The notes under the pieces: generated by a model | The model's database searches: none | Seen by the model: only the letters and a program-made list of their open reading frames with translations | Told to the model about the DNA's origin: nothing | Part shown: piece after piece, positions 8,271-14,729 of the stretch | How positions within the stretch are numbered: the first letter of the stretch is position 1 | Layout: each line of letters begins with the position of its first letter | Assembly (NCBI GenBank): GCA_016709675.1 | Contig: JADJMH010000010.1 | Span: forward strand, 1-14,729 | Reading direction: 5' to 3' | DNA: 14,729 bases | Source: Candidatus Accumulibacter proximus | GTDB taxonomy: Bacteria; Pseudomonadota; Gammaproteobacteria; Burkholderiales; Rhodocyclaceae | Made by a program: the position numbers and the translations under genes

Positions 8271-8578
8271 TCGCTCTTCCTCCGTGGCGGGTTGAAGATG
8301 TACAGCCCCAGCAGCACGAGGAAGCTGAACAGCACCATGCCGCCGGCCAACCAGTGCGCCTGGGCGTATTCCAGCGCCTCGACGTGGTCGTAAATCTGCA
8401 CGGAGACGACACGGGTCTTGCCCGGAATGCCGCCGCCGATCATCAGCACGATGCCGAATTCACCGACGGTATGGGCAAAAGCCGAGGATCGCCCCGGTGA
8501 TGAAGCCGGGGCGTGCGGCGGCACGGCAACCGACCAGAAGGCATCCCAGGGCCGGCGCGCAAAGTGGCTGCAAGCTCC
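8267..8578 (-). pseudogene. modB: modB second copy, 3' fragment
   Basis: Only the last third of ModB is present. After the breakpoint at ~8578 the readable parts are WDAFWSVAVP, then, after shifts, FAHTVGEFGIVLMIGG, QIYDHVEALEYAQAHWLAGG and the last membrane helix GMVLFSFLVLLGLYIFN, ending RRKSE at TGA 8267-8269. This includes the EAA-loop region that contacts ModC. The last ~70 codons are in one frame here, whereas the complete copy has an extra G near 11268. Lacking most membrane segments and a start, it should be non-functional. Confidence 0.85.
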
Positions 8579-8595
8579 CGGCGTTGTGTTCGACC

Positions 8596-8706
8596 CTATT
8601 GTTCGGCATAGTCGTCCGGATAAAGCCACCCTTCATCCTCCGACCGCTGCATGTTTTCGCCAAACTCCATGCACTCCTCGGGAATGTCCCTCTGGATCAG
8701 CGCCAT
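8596..8706 (-). CDS. Possible small ORF of unknown function
   Basis: A 36-codon frame, MALIQRDIPEECMEFGENMQ and then an acidic tail ending YPDDYAEQ. GGCGAG lies directly before the ATG, too close to be an ideal ribosome site. It sits between the toxin-antitoxin pair and the modB remnant, and may instead be a fragment of a larger lost gene. I do not recognise it. Confidence 0.2.
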   Translation of the reverse strand: MALIQRDIPEECMEFGENMQRSEDEGWLYPDDYAEQ

Positions 8707-8825
8707 CTCGCCGTCTTAGTCTTCGTCTATGCCAGTCTCCCTCTGTCGATTGCCGATGAGCGAATAGTGAGTGAACGGGCGTTCTGGCAACAGGAGAATT
8801 GCCGGAGATTCACGACTACGGGACG

Positions 8826-9122
8826 TCATTCACTCCGGCGTGTCATCCAGTAACCCGGCTCGCGTCGCAAGTGCATCACGGCCAGTACGAGCAAGCTCCT
8901 GCTCCCCGGTTCGTACAGAACACCATAGGGAAAGCGGTTGACCAATACGCGGCGAACAGTGCCGGCAAGTTGGGTCCAGGCGTCGGGCATAGCGGCGGCA
9001 CGTTGGATGGCGGCGTGGATTTCGACCGCGAAGTCGAGACCCAGGCCAGTTTCACGCTCTTCGTACCAATCAACAGCAGCTTCGAACTCTTCGGCCGCTT
9101 CGGGGTGAAACTCGATGTTCAT
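8826..9122 (-). CDS. ParE/RelE-superfamily toxin
   Basis: A 98-residue type II toxin of the ParE/RelE fold; relatives either poison DNA gyrase or cleave mRNA on the ribosome. It opens with MNIEFHPEAAEEFEAAVDWYE, the standard first strand and helix pair of plasmid-stabilisation ParE-like proteins, followed by LGLDFAVEIHAAIQRAA, then the core strands VRRVLVNRFPYGVLYEP and LLVLAVMHLRREPGYW, matching the conserved (F/Y)PY.v.Y and v.H..R.P..W pattern. The start overlaps the antitoxin stop by four bases (ATGA, 9119-9122), so the two are translated together. The frame is clean and length is typical. Which target it hits cannot be decided from the sequence. Confidence 0.88.
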   Translation of the reverse strand: MNIEFHPEAAEEFEAAVDWYEERETGLGLDFAVEIHAAIQRAAAMPDAWTQLAGTVRRVLVNRFPYGVLYEPGSRSLLVLAVMHLRREPGYWMTRRSE

Positions 9123-9343
9123 CGAGCGTGGCGCTGCCGGATTCGCTCAAAAACCTGTTCCCCCGGAATCGTCTGAACCTGACCGCTGGCCACCTCCTTT
9201 TGGCGCTGGTTGGCAACGCTAAGCCAGGCGGCGGTAATAGCGTCATCTTGTGGATTGAGGCTCTGCAATAGCGCTTCAGCCATCCGCGCACGTTCTTCCA
9301 CGGGCAGGGAGATAATTTCGTCCATCAGGGCATTCGTTTTCAT
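9119..9343 (-). CDS. Addiction-module antitoxin
   Basis: A 74-residue acidic partner of the downstream ParE-like toxin, of the putative addiction-module component family (Unstab_antitox type). The N-terminus MDEIISLPVEERARMAEALL followed by SLNP is the family hallmark, and the C-terminal half, ending ERIRQRHAR, would wrap the toxin. GAGGA lies seven bases before ATG 9343, a good ribosome site, so the pair is expressed from a promoter just upstream, beyond 9355. Antitoxin first, toxin second with a 4-bp overlap is the usual order. Members of this family often repress their own promoter, but I see no clear DNA-binding domain here. Confidence 0.85.
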   Translation of the reverse strand: MKTNALMDEIISLPVEERARMAEALLQSLNPQDDAITAAWLSVANQRQKEVASGQVQTIPGEQVFERIRQRHAR

Positions 9344-9384
9344 CGGTTAATCCTCGTGCTTGCGTTTCGTTGCTGCCTTCGACT

Positions 9385-10030
9385 TTACGCTGATCCCAGG
9401 CGACGGACAACGAGTGCGGCGTCCACTTTGCTTTCCATCCGCCACAGTTTGCGCAGGCCAACCTGTTCGATCATGGGGCAAACCTTTCGCCAGGATACTT
9501 CGGGGGACCGCAATGGCGTCGGCGTCAAGGCGAACCCAGCCGCTCCGCAGACATTGCACGCTGGGCCTTGTTTCAATGGAAAAGCCAAGAGCACGCGAGC
9601 CGAAAAGCTGAAGCAGATGACGTCCCGGTTCGGTCAGCCCGAGTTCGATGTTTCGTTCCTTTCCTGTCTTGCCAATGCGTAGGGGTTGAGCGTGGGAGGC
9701 GGGCAGGTCGATCATTCGTGTTTCATCGGCCAGCGCGTATCCGGTGACGCAGGCATCGGGAACGGTAACCCGTTTCTCGGCAATTCGTTCGCCCCACAAT
9801 CCGGCAGGTGTAATTCTCCCGCTGGCGTGAGTTGTAGGGTGTAAAGAGTGAAGGCGTATTCGGTGTAGGCGTGGCGGTTCGCTGCGCCGGCCACCATGCG
9901 ATACGGCGGCAAACGCGCGCAGCGCTCAAACCGCTAGTGTTCTTCGTAGCAAAGCCCGTCAAGTTCTTCTCTGAGTTCGCGTTTCAGGGTGTTATTGATG
10001 GACTGGTCGGCGAGTGACGACCGCGGGGTA
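9385..10030 (-). pseudogene. Broken gene of unknown function with a Nudix-like motif
   Basis: A 650-base stretch that looks coding but broken. In one frame LRQLFTPRSSLADQ leads into NNTLKRELREELDGLCYEEH, which resembles a Nudix box (REL.EE) though the expected Gly and first Glu are absent. An in-frame TAG at 9934-9936 interrupts; the frame continues with RLPPYRMVAGAANRHAYTEY and FTLYTLQLTPAGELHLPD. A shift near 9775 then leads to VPDACVTGYALADETRMIDL and ERNIELGLTEPGRHLLQLFG, and another shift to WRKVCPMIEQVGLRKLWRM. No start codon is visible; the 5' end abuts the repeat boundary at 10119. I do not recognise the family, and the Nudix idea is weak. Confidence 0.35.
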
Positions 10031-10108
10031 AAGAGTTGACGCAGTATCGCGGGAGATCGGTCACTGTTGAATTCTCGCTCACCTCACCGGCTGCTCCTGG
10101 CCAACTCG

Positions 10109-10127
10109 CAGGGTGTCGTGCACCCTG
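10109..10127 (-). other. Hairpin just downstream of modC
   Basis: CAGGGTG and CACCCTG form a 7-bp stem around a 5-base loop, 17 bases after the modC stop. No T-run follows on the minus strand, so it is at best a weak or factor-dependent terminator. The start of the duplicated segment (10119) lies inside it. Confidence 0.35.
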
Positions 10128-11527
10128 GCGCGCCGTATGCCGTTCAGGCGAGGAGTGCGACGGCCTTGATCTGCGCCTTCAGCGCCAGGCCGGGCCGGAT
10201 CTCCAGCCTCGCCGCTGAACGGCGGGTGATGCGGGCGAGCAGCGGCTCGCCGGCGACATCGAGGCGGACCAGGACGTGGCCCGGCGTGTCGGTCGACGCC
10301 AGATCGACGACCGTCGCCTCGACGCTGTTGAGGATGCTGCTGTGCACCTGCGGCACCAGCGCCAGGCTGACATCGCGCGCGTGAATGCGGCAGCGGAGCG
10401 GCGTGCCGATCGGCTCGTCGCGGCGCGTGACGAGGATCGTCCACCGGAGAATTCCGGCTCAGGTCGTCGGCTTCCTGCGCCGCGAGGCGCGTTTCGATGA
10501 CTACGCCAGCATCGTCGGCGAAAGCGGCGGGCAGGTCGATGCGGCTCAACACCTGCTTCAGCGGACCACTGGCGACGACCCGCCCCTGCTCGAGCAGCAC
10601 CAGATGGTCGGCGAGTCGCGCGACTTCGTCGGGCGAGTGGCTGACATAGATGATCGGCAGCGACAGTTCGCGATGCAGCCGTTCCAGATAGGGCAGGATT
10701 TCGAGCTTGCGCTTGAGGTCGAGCGCCGCCAACGGCTCGTCGAGCAGCAGGATCTGCGGCGCCGCGAGCAGGGCGCGGGCGATTGCTACGCGCTGACGCT
10801 CGCCACCGGAGAGCTGGCCGGGAAAGCGGTCGAGCAGGTGTTCGATGCCGAGCAGTTCGGCGACTTCGGAGAGGGCGAAGTGGCGCTTGCTGGCCGGCGT
10901 GCGCTGTTCGCCGAATTGCATGTTGCCGCGCACCGAAAGATGCGGAAAGAGGCTGGCTTCCTGAAAGACCATCCCCAGCGCGCGCTGGTGCGGCGGCACG
11001 AACAGGCCTCTTGCCTCGTCCTGCCAGACGTCGTCGCCGACTGCAAAGTAGCCGTCGGCGGCACGCTCGAGTCCGGCGATGGCGCGCAAGCAGGTGGTCT
11101 TGCCCGAACCGGAATGGCCGAAGAGACCGGTGACGCCGCGACCCGGCAGCGTCAGGTCGACCTCGAGCTTGAAGTCGCGACGTTCGATGCGCAGGCGGGC
11201 ACGGATTTCCCGGCTCATTCGCTCTTCCTCCGTGGCGGGTTGAAGATGTACAGCCCCAGCAGCACGAGGGAAGCTGAACAGCACCATGCCGCCGGCCAAC
11301 CAGTGCGCCTGGGCGTATTCCAGCGCCTCGACGTGGTCGTAAATCTGCACGGAGACGACACGGGTCTTGCCCGGAATGCTGCCGCCGATCATCAGCACGA
11401 TGCCGAATTCACCGACGGTATGGGCAAAGCCAGGATCGCCCCGGTGATGAAGCCGGGGCGTGCCAGCGGCACGGCCACTGACCAGAAGGTATCCCAGGGG
11501 CCGGCGCGCAAAGTGGCCGCAACCTCC
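10119..11527. repeat. Direct repeat, copy 2 (modC and the 3' part of modB)
   Basis: The complete version of the segment also found, shortened, at 7536-8578. The two copies are in the same orientation with about 1.5 kb between them. They differ by scattered substitutions and by separate one-base insertions and deletions. Confidence 0.88.
10144..11218 (-). CDS. modC: ModC, molybdate ABC transporter ATPase (one apparent frameshift)
   Basis: The cytoplasmic ATPase that powers ModB-ModA molybdate uptake. ATG at 11218 overlaps the modB stop as ATGA (11215-11218), indicating translational coupling. Domains in order: Walker A GHSGSGKTT (34-42), Q-loop in LGMVFQ (Gln86), signature LSGGERQRVAIARA (from 136), Walker B ILLLDEPLAALD (Asp160, Glu161), H-loop YVSHS (His194), then a C-terminal TOBE/Mop domain (CRIHARDVSLALVPQ to the end KAVALLA). 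The ATPase core is complete. One base is out of register near 10450, between the linker QEADDLSR and the TOBE domain, so the gene reads in two frames to its TGA at 10144-10146. Length of about 358 codons is normal for ModC. The shift may be a sequencing error; if real, the ATPase core alone would be made. Confidence 0.9.
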
Positions 11528-11895
11528 AGTGGTCGCTCGCCGATGGCTTCGAAGGCGTTCTGGATCGGCTGCACGACGAAAGGCAGCGAGTAGAACACCG
11601 AGGCGACGACCAGTCCGGGAAAGGTGAAGGGCAACAGGCCGAGGCCCAGCGACTGCGTGAGCTGTCCGACCGGCCCCTGCGGCCCCATGGCGATCAGCAG
11701 GTAAAAGCCGATCACCGTCGGCGGCAGCACCAGCGGCAGCGCGACCACGGCGCCGACGACGCCCTTGAGCGCCGAACACGTCCGCGCCAGCCACCACGCG
11801 ATCGGCGTGCCGATGATCAACAGAAGAATCGTCACCACCGTCGCCAGCTCGAGCGTCAGCCAGACGGCAGCGAGATCCGCAGCAGCGCTGTCCAT
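11215..11895 (-). CDS. modB: ModB, molybdate ABC transporter permease (frameshifted)
   Basis: The inner-membrane channel of the molybdate importer. From ATG 11895 the frame gives several membrane helices: WLTLELATVVTILLLIIGTP, GVVGAVVALPLVLPPTVIGF (a ModB-typical LPLVLPPTV), FPGLVVASVFYSLPFVVQPI, then the EAA loop AFEAIGERPLEVAATLRAGP that docks on ModC, and RPGFITGAIL. A one-base loss near 11427 breaks the frame before FAHTVGEFGIVLMIGG, and an extra G near 11268 breaks it again before the last helix and RRKSE. The true gene would be ~226 codons, the normal ModB length. The partial second copy at 8267-8578 lacks both of these changes (it has an extra T of its own at the first site), so the operon copy may be misread here. 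Confidence 0.88.
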
Positions 11896-11900
11896 CCTGG

Positions 11901-12197
11901 CTAACCGGATTCCATCGTGACGGCGACATCACGCGGACGAGCAAAATAGGGCGCGCTGGTGACGAGAATCTGCGCGCCCGCCTCGGCGTAGGCCGCCGCG
12001 TTGCCCGCACCGAGGCCATCCACGTCGTAGCCGAAGGTGCGACCAGCGGCAATTTCGTACTCCCGATGCTCTTTGAAATCGAGCGGCTCGATCACCATGT
12101 CGCGCCACCCGCCGGGCAGGCAAGTCAGCCAGGTGGAATCGTCTGGTGTGCAGCGGCTGACAGCCCGTAGCTGATCAGCGTGATGGAGGACGGCCAT
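11901..12197 (-). CDS. Small ORF resembling the C-terminus of ModD
   Basis: A 98-codon frame placed between modA and modB; ATG 12197 is two bases after the modA stop and TAG is at 11901-11903, five bases before modB. The second half reads DGLGAGNAAAYAEAGAQILV followed by TSAPYFARPRDVAV, which strongly resembles the end of ModD, a molybdenum-operon protein related to nicotinate-nucleotide pyrophosphorylase (usual ending N..NAAAYA..G.D.LVTSAPY..P.D). The first half (RDMVIEPLDFKEHREYEI) does not match the rest of that family as far as I can tell. It is therefore either a ModD remnant retained in the operon after an internal deletion or a short protein of its own. The clean frame and tight spacing favour translation. 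Confidence 0.5.
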   Translation of the reverse strand: MAVLHHADQLRAVSRCTPDDSTWLTCLPGGWRDMVIEPLDFKEHREYEIAAGRTFGYDVDGLGAGNAAAYAEAGAQILVTSAPYFARPRDVAVTMESG

Positions 12198-12199
12198 GG

Positions 12200-12916
12200 T
12201 CAGCGCAGTTCGTAGCCGAAAGACCGGATGATCGCCCTGGCCTTGTCGCCTTGCAGATAGGCGAGCAGCGCCGCAGCCGCTGGCTTGTCCCGCCCTCTGC
12301 CGAGCAGGACTGCGTCCTGGCGGATCGGCTACCGGAGGCGATCTTGCCGTCCTTGATGACTTGCGAGAGGGCGACGAAACCGAGTTCGGCATTGCCGGTA
12401 CTGATGAATTGGTGGACCTGGCTGATGTTTTCGCCCTGAACGAAGCGGGATTGCAGTGCCGACAGCACACCCAGCCTGGTCATGGTCTCGACGGCTGCCG
12501 CGCCGTAGGGCGCGGTCTTCGGGTTGGCCAGTGCCAGGTGTTTGAAATTGCCTTTTTTCAGAACCTCGCCGCGCGAGTCGACCAGATCCGGATTGGCCGA
12601 CCACAGGACCAGCTTGCCGATGGCGTAAGTGAAGCGCGTACCGGCGACGGCGTGGCCCTCCTTCTCCAGTCGAGCTGGCGTCTCGTCGTCGGCCGAGAGC
12701 AGGACCTCGAAGGGCGCGCCGTTGGTGATCTGGGCGTAGAACTTGCCGGTCGCGCCAAAGGACGGAGGAGGCTTTGTGCCCCGTATCCTTCTCGAACTCG
12801 ACAGCGATCTGCTGCATCGGCGCGGTGAAGTTGGCGGCGACAGCGACCTGGACTTCGTCGGCGCTGGCGCAGACGGTGGTGAGCAGGGCAACAAGCAAGG
12901 GCGCAATTCGTTTCAT
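12200..12916 (-). CDS. modA: ModA, periplasmic molybdate-binding protein (two apparent frameshifts)
   Basis: The solute-binding protein that delivers molybdate to ModB-ModC. ATG 12916 follows AGGAGAACCCGG, a strong ribosome site, and begins MKRIAPLLVALLTTVCASA, a signal peptide, with the mature protein at DEVQVAVAANFTAPMQQIAV, typical of ModA. One shift near 12764 separates EKDTGHKAS from FGATGKFYAQITNGAPFEVL, which carries family ligand-loop residues; the rest (LLSADDETPARLEKEGHAV, YAIGKLVLWS, GAAAVETMTRLG, STGNAELGFVALSQV) is open. A second shift near 12320 is needed to reach the end GDKARAIIRSFGYELR and TGA 12200-12202, the standard ModA ending. About 239 codons, as expected. Second gene of the operon, 19 bases after modE. 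Confidence 0.9.
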
Positions 12917-12935
12917 CCGGGTTCTCCTGTCAGCG

Positions 12936-13768
12936 TCAAACGTACTTGCAAAGAATGACGGCAGAGGCCTTGAAGACGGCACAGGCCTGCTGACCGACGG
13001 CCAGCCCGAGGCGCTCAGACGCTGTTGTGCGTGTGATGACTGCGCAGACCGTCTTGCCGCTCCTGATGTTCAGGTGACTTCCAGAATTCACCGGGCCATC
13101 GTGGATGCGCGTGATCTCGCCCCCACAGGTGGTTCCGCGCCGAGGTCCTGACCTGGGGGTCGTTCAACAACAGCACCGACGACGACTTGACCAGCGCGCT
13201 GATCTCCATGCCGATGGCCGGCCCAGGGCTTCCGCCGAGGTCGTGGGTGATGACAGCGACGATTTCGTTCTCGGCGTCGAGGCTGAGGCGGACCTCGGGG
13301 AGTCGACGTGACCTCGCGCAGCCCAACGATGGAGCCGGCGAACTGGTTGCGGGCGCTGGTCTTCATCGACATGCGCCTGAGCACACTGGCGGAACTGATC
13401 CGAAATCGCTAGCCTGGCCGTGGTTCATGCTTCCGTGCTCAGGGTGTGGCGCGACCGCAATGCTACGCGCTTCCAACGCGCGATACTGGCGCGACCTTGC
13501 GCCCGTAGTCGGTGATCTGCGTACCGCCACCGTGACTGACGCCGGTCGAGCGCACGACCAGCGCCGGGCCGGCGAGGTTGTTCATGGCGTGCGATGGCGT
13601 CCCACGCCGCCTTCCTACCGAAAGCGGTACCACCCCCCGGCGGCCCTGCGGGATCGACCGTGCGTGTCCGATCGCGCCGAGCAGGCAGTTGCGGGTGTCC
13701 GCCAAAGAAAGGTGCCGCACTCGGTATCGACACTCCAGGTTTGCCGCGCAGGCGATAGTGTATTCATC
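12936..13768 (-). pseudogene. modE: ModE, molybdate-responsive regulator, frameshifted
   Basis: ModE binds molybdate with two Mop (TOBE) domains and represses the mod operon through an N-terminal winged helix. ATG 13768 gives MNTLSPARQTWSVDTECGTF; reading across frames gives TRNCLLGAIGHARSI, then RKAAWDAIA, MNNLAGPALVVRSTG and GGGTQITDYGRKVAP, the diagnostic ModE helix-turn-helix and wing. Next comes LRRMSMKTSARNQFAGSIVG (first Mop), VRLSLDAENEIVAVITHDL, VLLLNDPQVRTSARNHLWG (second Mop) and GLAVGQQACAVFKASAVILC to TGA 12936-12938. About 277 codons, normal. At least five one-base shifts are needed. Motif residues are otherwise intact. First gene of the operon. Confidence 0.82.
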
Positions 13769-13782
13769 AGTCTCGCAATGTA

Positions 13783-13797
13783 GCTATCTATATAGCA
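13783..13797 (-). promoter_or_regulatory. Candidate ModE operator upstream of modE
   Basis: On the minus strand GCTATATAGATAGCT: GCTAT and ATAGC form an inverted repeat over four bases, and GCTATATA is identical to the left half of the known ModE box (CGCTATATA...TATATAACG). It lies about 15 bases before the modE start, suitable for repression of modEA-BC by ModE. The right half-site is not a good match, so this is a resemblance, not a proven site. Confidence 0.45.
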
Positions 13798-13911
13798 ACC
13801 GCCGCGCCACTTGGCGTGGCACCCAATAATGGCAGGTCGTTATGGTTGTGCTGATCGAAGAGCACCTCTAAGGCGGATTCAGGCATTGCCATCTCAAACC
13901 GTCCAGGAGTA

Positions 13912-13996
13912 CCGTCATTCCGGAAGCGGAATCCAATCCGAACTCTGCCCTACATCGGGCCGAACGATGGATCCCCGCTTTCGCCGGGGATGACGG
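13912..13996 (+). repeat. REP/MITE-like palindromic intergenic repeat
   Basis: Starts CCGTCATTCCGG and ends CCGGGGATGACGG, an inverted pair, with an inner hairpin around CCCCGCTTTCGCCGGGG. This CGTCAT(T/C)CC...GGATGACG pattern with a GCGAAAGCGGG core is a widespread proteobacterial intergenic repeat family. It separates the modE start from the di-Mop gene. A short plus-strand frame across it is not a gene. Confidence 0.6.
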
Positions 13997-14059
13997 CTGT
14001 CATCTACCGGTATCTCCATCTGGAAATCACTAAAATTGTTCGCAACCCAAAACAACGTT

Positions 14060-14077
14060 GCCTATAAGGTATATGGC
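14060..14077 (+). promoter_or_regulatory. Candidate ModE-like palindrome upstream of the di-Mop gene
   Basis: GCCTATAAGGTATATGGC: GCC-TATA and TATA-TGGC form an inverted repeat around AGG, resembling the TATA-rich, GC-flanked ModE box. It lies 40 bases before the start codon at 14117, where it would overlap a -10/-35 region. If bound by ModE, the storage-protein gene would be co-regulated with the mod operon. Confidence 0.35.
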
Positions 14078-14116
14078 GAGAATCGGGCTGATCCTCAAGC
14101 CCTCAAGGAGAAGTCG

Positions 14117-14544
14117 ATGAAAGTCAGCGCACGCAATGTTTTCAAGGACAAATCACCGGTTTTGGTGGATGGCGCGGTGAATGCCGAGGTCGAGCTGACA
14201 CTGCCCGGCGGCGACCGGATTGTCGCGATTGTTACAGAAAGGCAGCGTCAAGTCGCTCGATCTGGCGGTTGGCCAGAAAGCGATTGCCTATGTCAAGGCA
14301 CCGTGGGTCATCATCCTGGCCGACGAACCGGAGAGTGCGCTTTTCGGCGCGCAACCAGTTGACCGGCCAGGTGAGCGGCTGTCGCAAGGGGGCGGTGAAC
14401 ACGAAGTGGTGATTGTCTTGCCGGGCGGATCGACGGTCTATGCCGTGGTCACCAACGAAGCGGTGCTCGAAGACTCAGTCAGAAGGAAGGTGTCCCGGCG
14501 GCATATCAAGGCCAACCACGTCGTCCTCCGGCGTTTCAGTCTGA
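14117..14544 (+). pseudogene. Di-Mop (TOBE) molybdate-binding protein, frameshifted
   Basis: A ModG-like cytoplasmic protein of two Mop repeats that binds molybdate and probably stores or buffers it. AAGGAG at 14105-14110, six bases before ATG 14117, fixes the start: MKVSARNVFK. First Mop: LVDGAVNAEVELTLPGGDRI then VAIVT; after a shift near 14240, GSVKSLDLAVGQKAIAYVKA and PWVIILADE. Second Mop: EHEVVIVLPGGSTVYAVVTN, then after further shifts KEGVPAA, IKANHVVLG and a TGA at 14542-14544. About 142 codons, right for a di-Mop protein. Near 14145-14163 one missing G and one extra T compensate, turning the expected GQITGLVDG into DKSPVLVDG. The gene is divergent from modE, which fits molybdenum homeostasis. 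Confidence 0.78.
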
Positions 14545-14599
14545 CCGGCGGTGCTTTCAACCTCATCCATAGCGCGGACTCCGGATCCGCTGCCGGTGC

Positions 14600-14729
14600 G
14601 CCAGGCGCGCAGGAGCGTGTCGAGAACATCATCAGATGCTTGCCGACATCCTCGGAAAGCGCAGCACGAGATAGCCGTTCTCCTGCAGCAGCGCGTCCTT
14701 TCGCCGGTCGCGGCGATGGCTGCGGGTCG
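14600..14729 (-). pseudogene. DUF559 endonuclease-like protein, C-terminal fragment
   Basis: The minus strand entering the window reads RSHRRDRRKDALLQENGYLV then LRF, the typical end of the DUF559 domain (a PD-(D/E)XK/Vsr-like nuclease fold), continuing across two one-base shifts as EDVGKHL and DDVLDTLLRAW, the usual final helix. The N-terminal part is outside the window. It converges on the di-Mop gene with about 55 bases between them. Function in this group is not established. Confidence 0.55.

Larger units (their letters stand above)
7536..8578. repeat. Direct repeat, copy 1 (truncated modB-modC)
   Basis: This segment repeats 10119-11527 in the same orientation at roughly 97% identity by eye. 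Relative to copy 2 it lacks about 365 bases, corresponding to roughly 10396-10760. Homology starts at TGCACCCTGGCGCG and ends inside modB near GCAAAGTGGC. Confidence 0.88.

Noticed and set aside
10385..11593. 402-codon plus-strand frame
   Set aside because: Exact antisense of modC and part of modB; the copy-1 region shows the same shadow.
10079..12052. 657-codon minus frame apparently fusing modB and modC
   Set aside because: The fusion arises from an extra G near 11268 and other shifts; flanking parts are out-of-frame modA/modB/modC readings. Real genes overlap by ATGA at 11215-11218.
1..14729. CRISPR array, tRNA or rRNA genes
   Set aside because: No regularly spaced short repeats and no recognisable tRNA arms or rRNA sequence were seen on reading both strands.

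Overview
The window is accessory-looking DNA from a GC-rich proteobacterium, most likely a betaproteobacterium. That placement rests on GC content and on the style of the molybdate operon, transposase and toxin-antitoxin proteins; no rRNA or housekeeping gene confirms it. Two insertion sequences, an integrase tail, a partly duplicated operon and several broken genes show a heavily rearranged locus.

Layout. 1-1394: an IS4-type insertion sequence with matching 18-bp ends and a decayed transposase. 1443-3433 (minus): a two-gene module, an AAA15/RloA-type ATPase followed by an RloB-like protein, related to AbiL-type abortive-infection systems; both genes are interrupted by many single-base shifts. 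3891-5012: an intact IS5-family (IS903-like) element. 5310-7007 (minus): a secreted alpha/beta hydrolase of the TAP/tripeptidyl-aminopeptidase type, carrying an odd 131-base stretch without any T. 7345-7425: a tyrosine-recombinase C-terminal remnant. 7536-8578: a truncated second copy of the modB 3' end plus modC, with modC internally deleted. 8826-9343 (minus): an intact ParE-type toxin and antitoxin pair. 9385-10030: an unrecognised broken gene with a Nudix-like motif. 10144-13768 (minus): a molybdate operon in the order modE-modA-modD-like-modB-modC. 13912-13996: a REP/MITE-like palindromic repeat. 14117-14544 (plus): a di-Mop (TOBE) molybdate-binding protein. 14600-14729 (minus): the end of a DUF559 gene running off the window.

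How the genes work together. ModA binds molybdate in the periplasm, ModB is the membrane channel and ModC the ATPase. ModE senses cytoplasmic molybdate through its two Mop domains and represses the operon, and the separate di-Mop protein probably stores or buffers molybdate. Palindromes resembling ModE operators lie just upstream of modE and of the divergent di-Mop gene, so the 13769-14116 gap is probably the shared control region.

A caution covers the whole window. Many genes need one-base insertions or deletions to read through, yet their conserved motifs survive and several shifts compensate each other in homopolymers. Sequencing or assembly error is therefore a serious alternative to true pseudogenes, although the IS5 transposase, the hydrolase and the toxin-antitoxin genes are clean.
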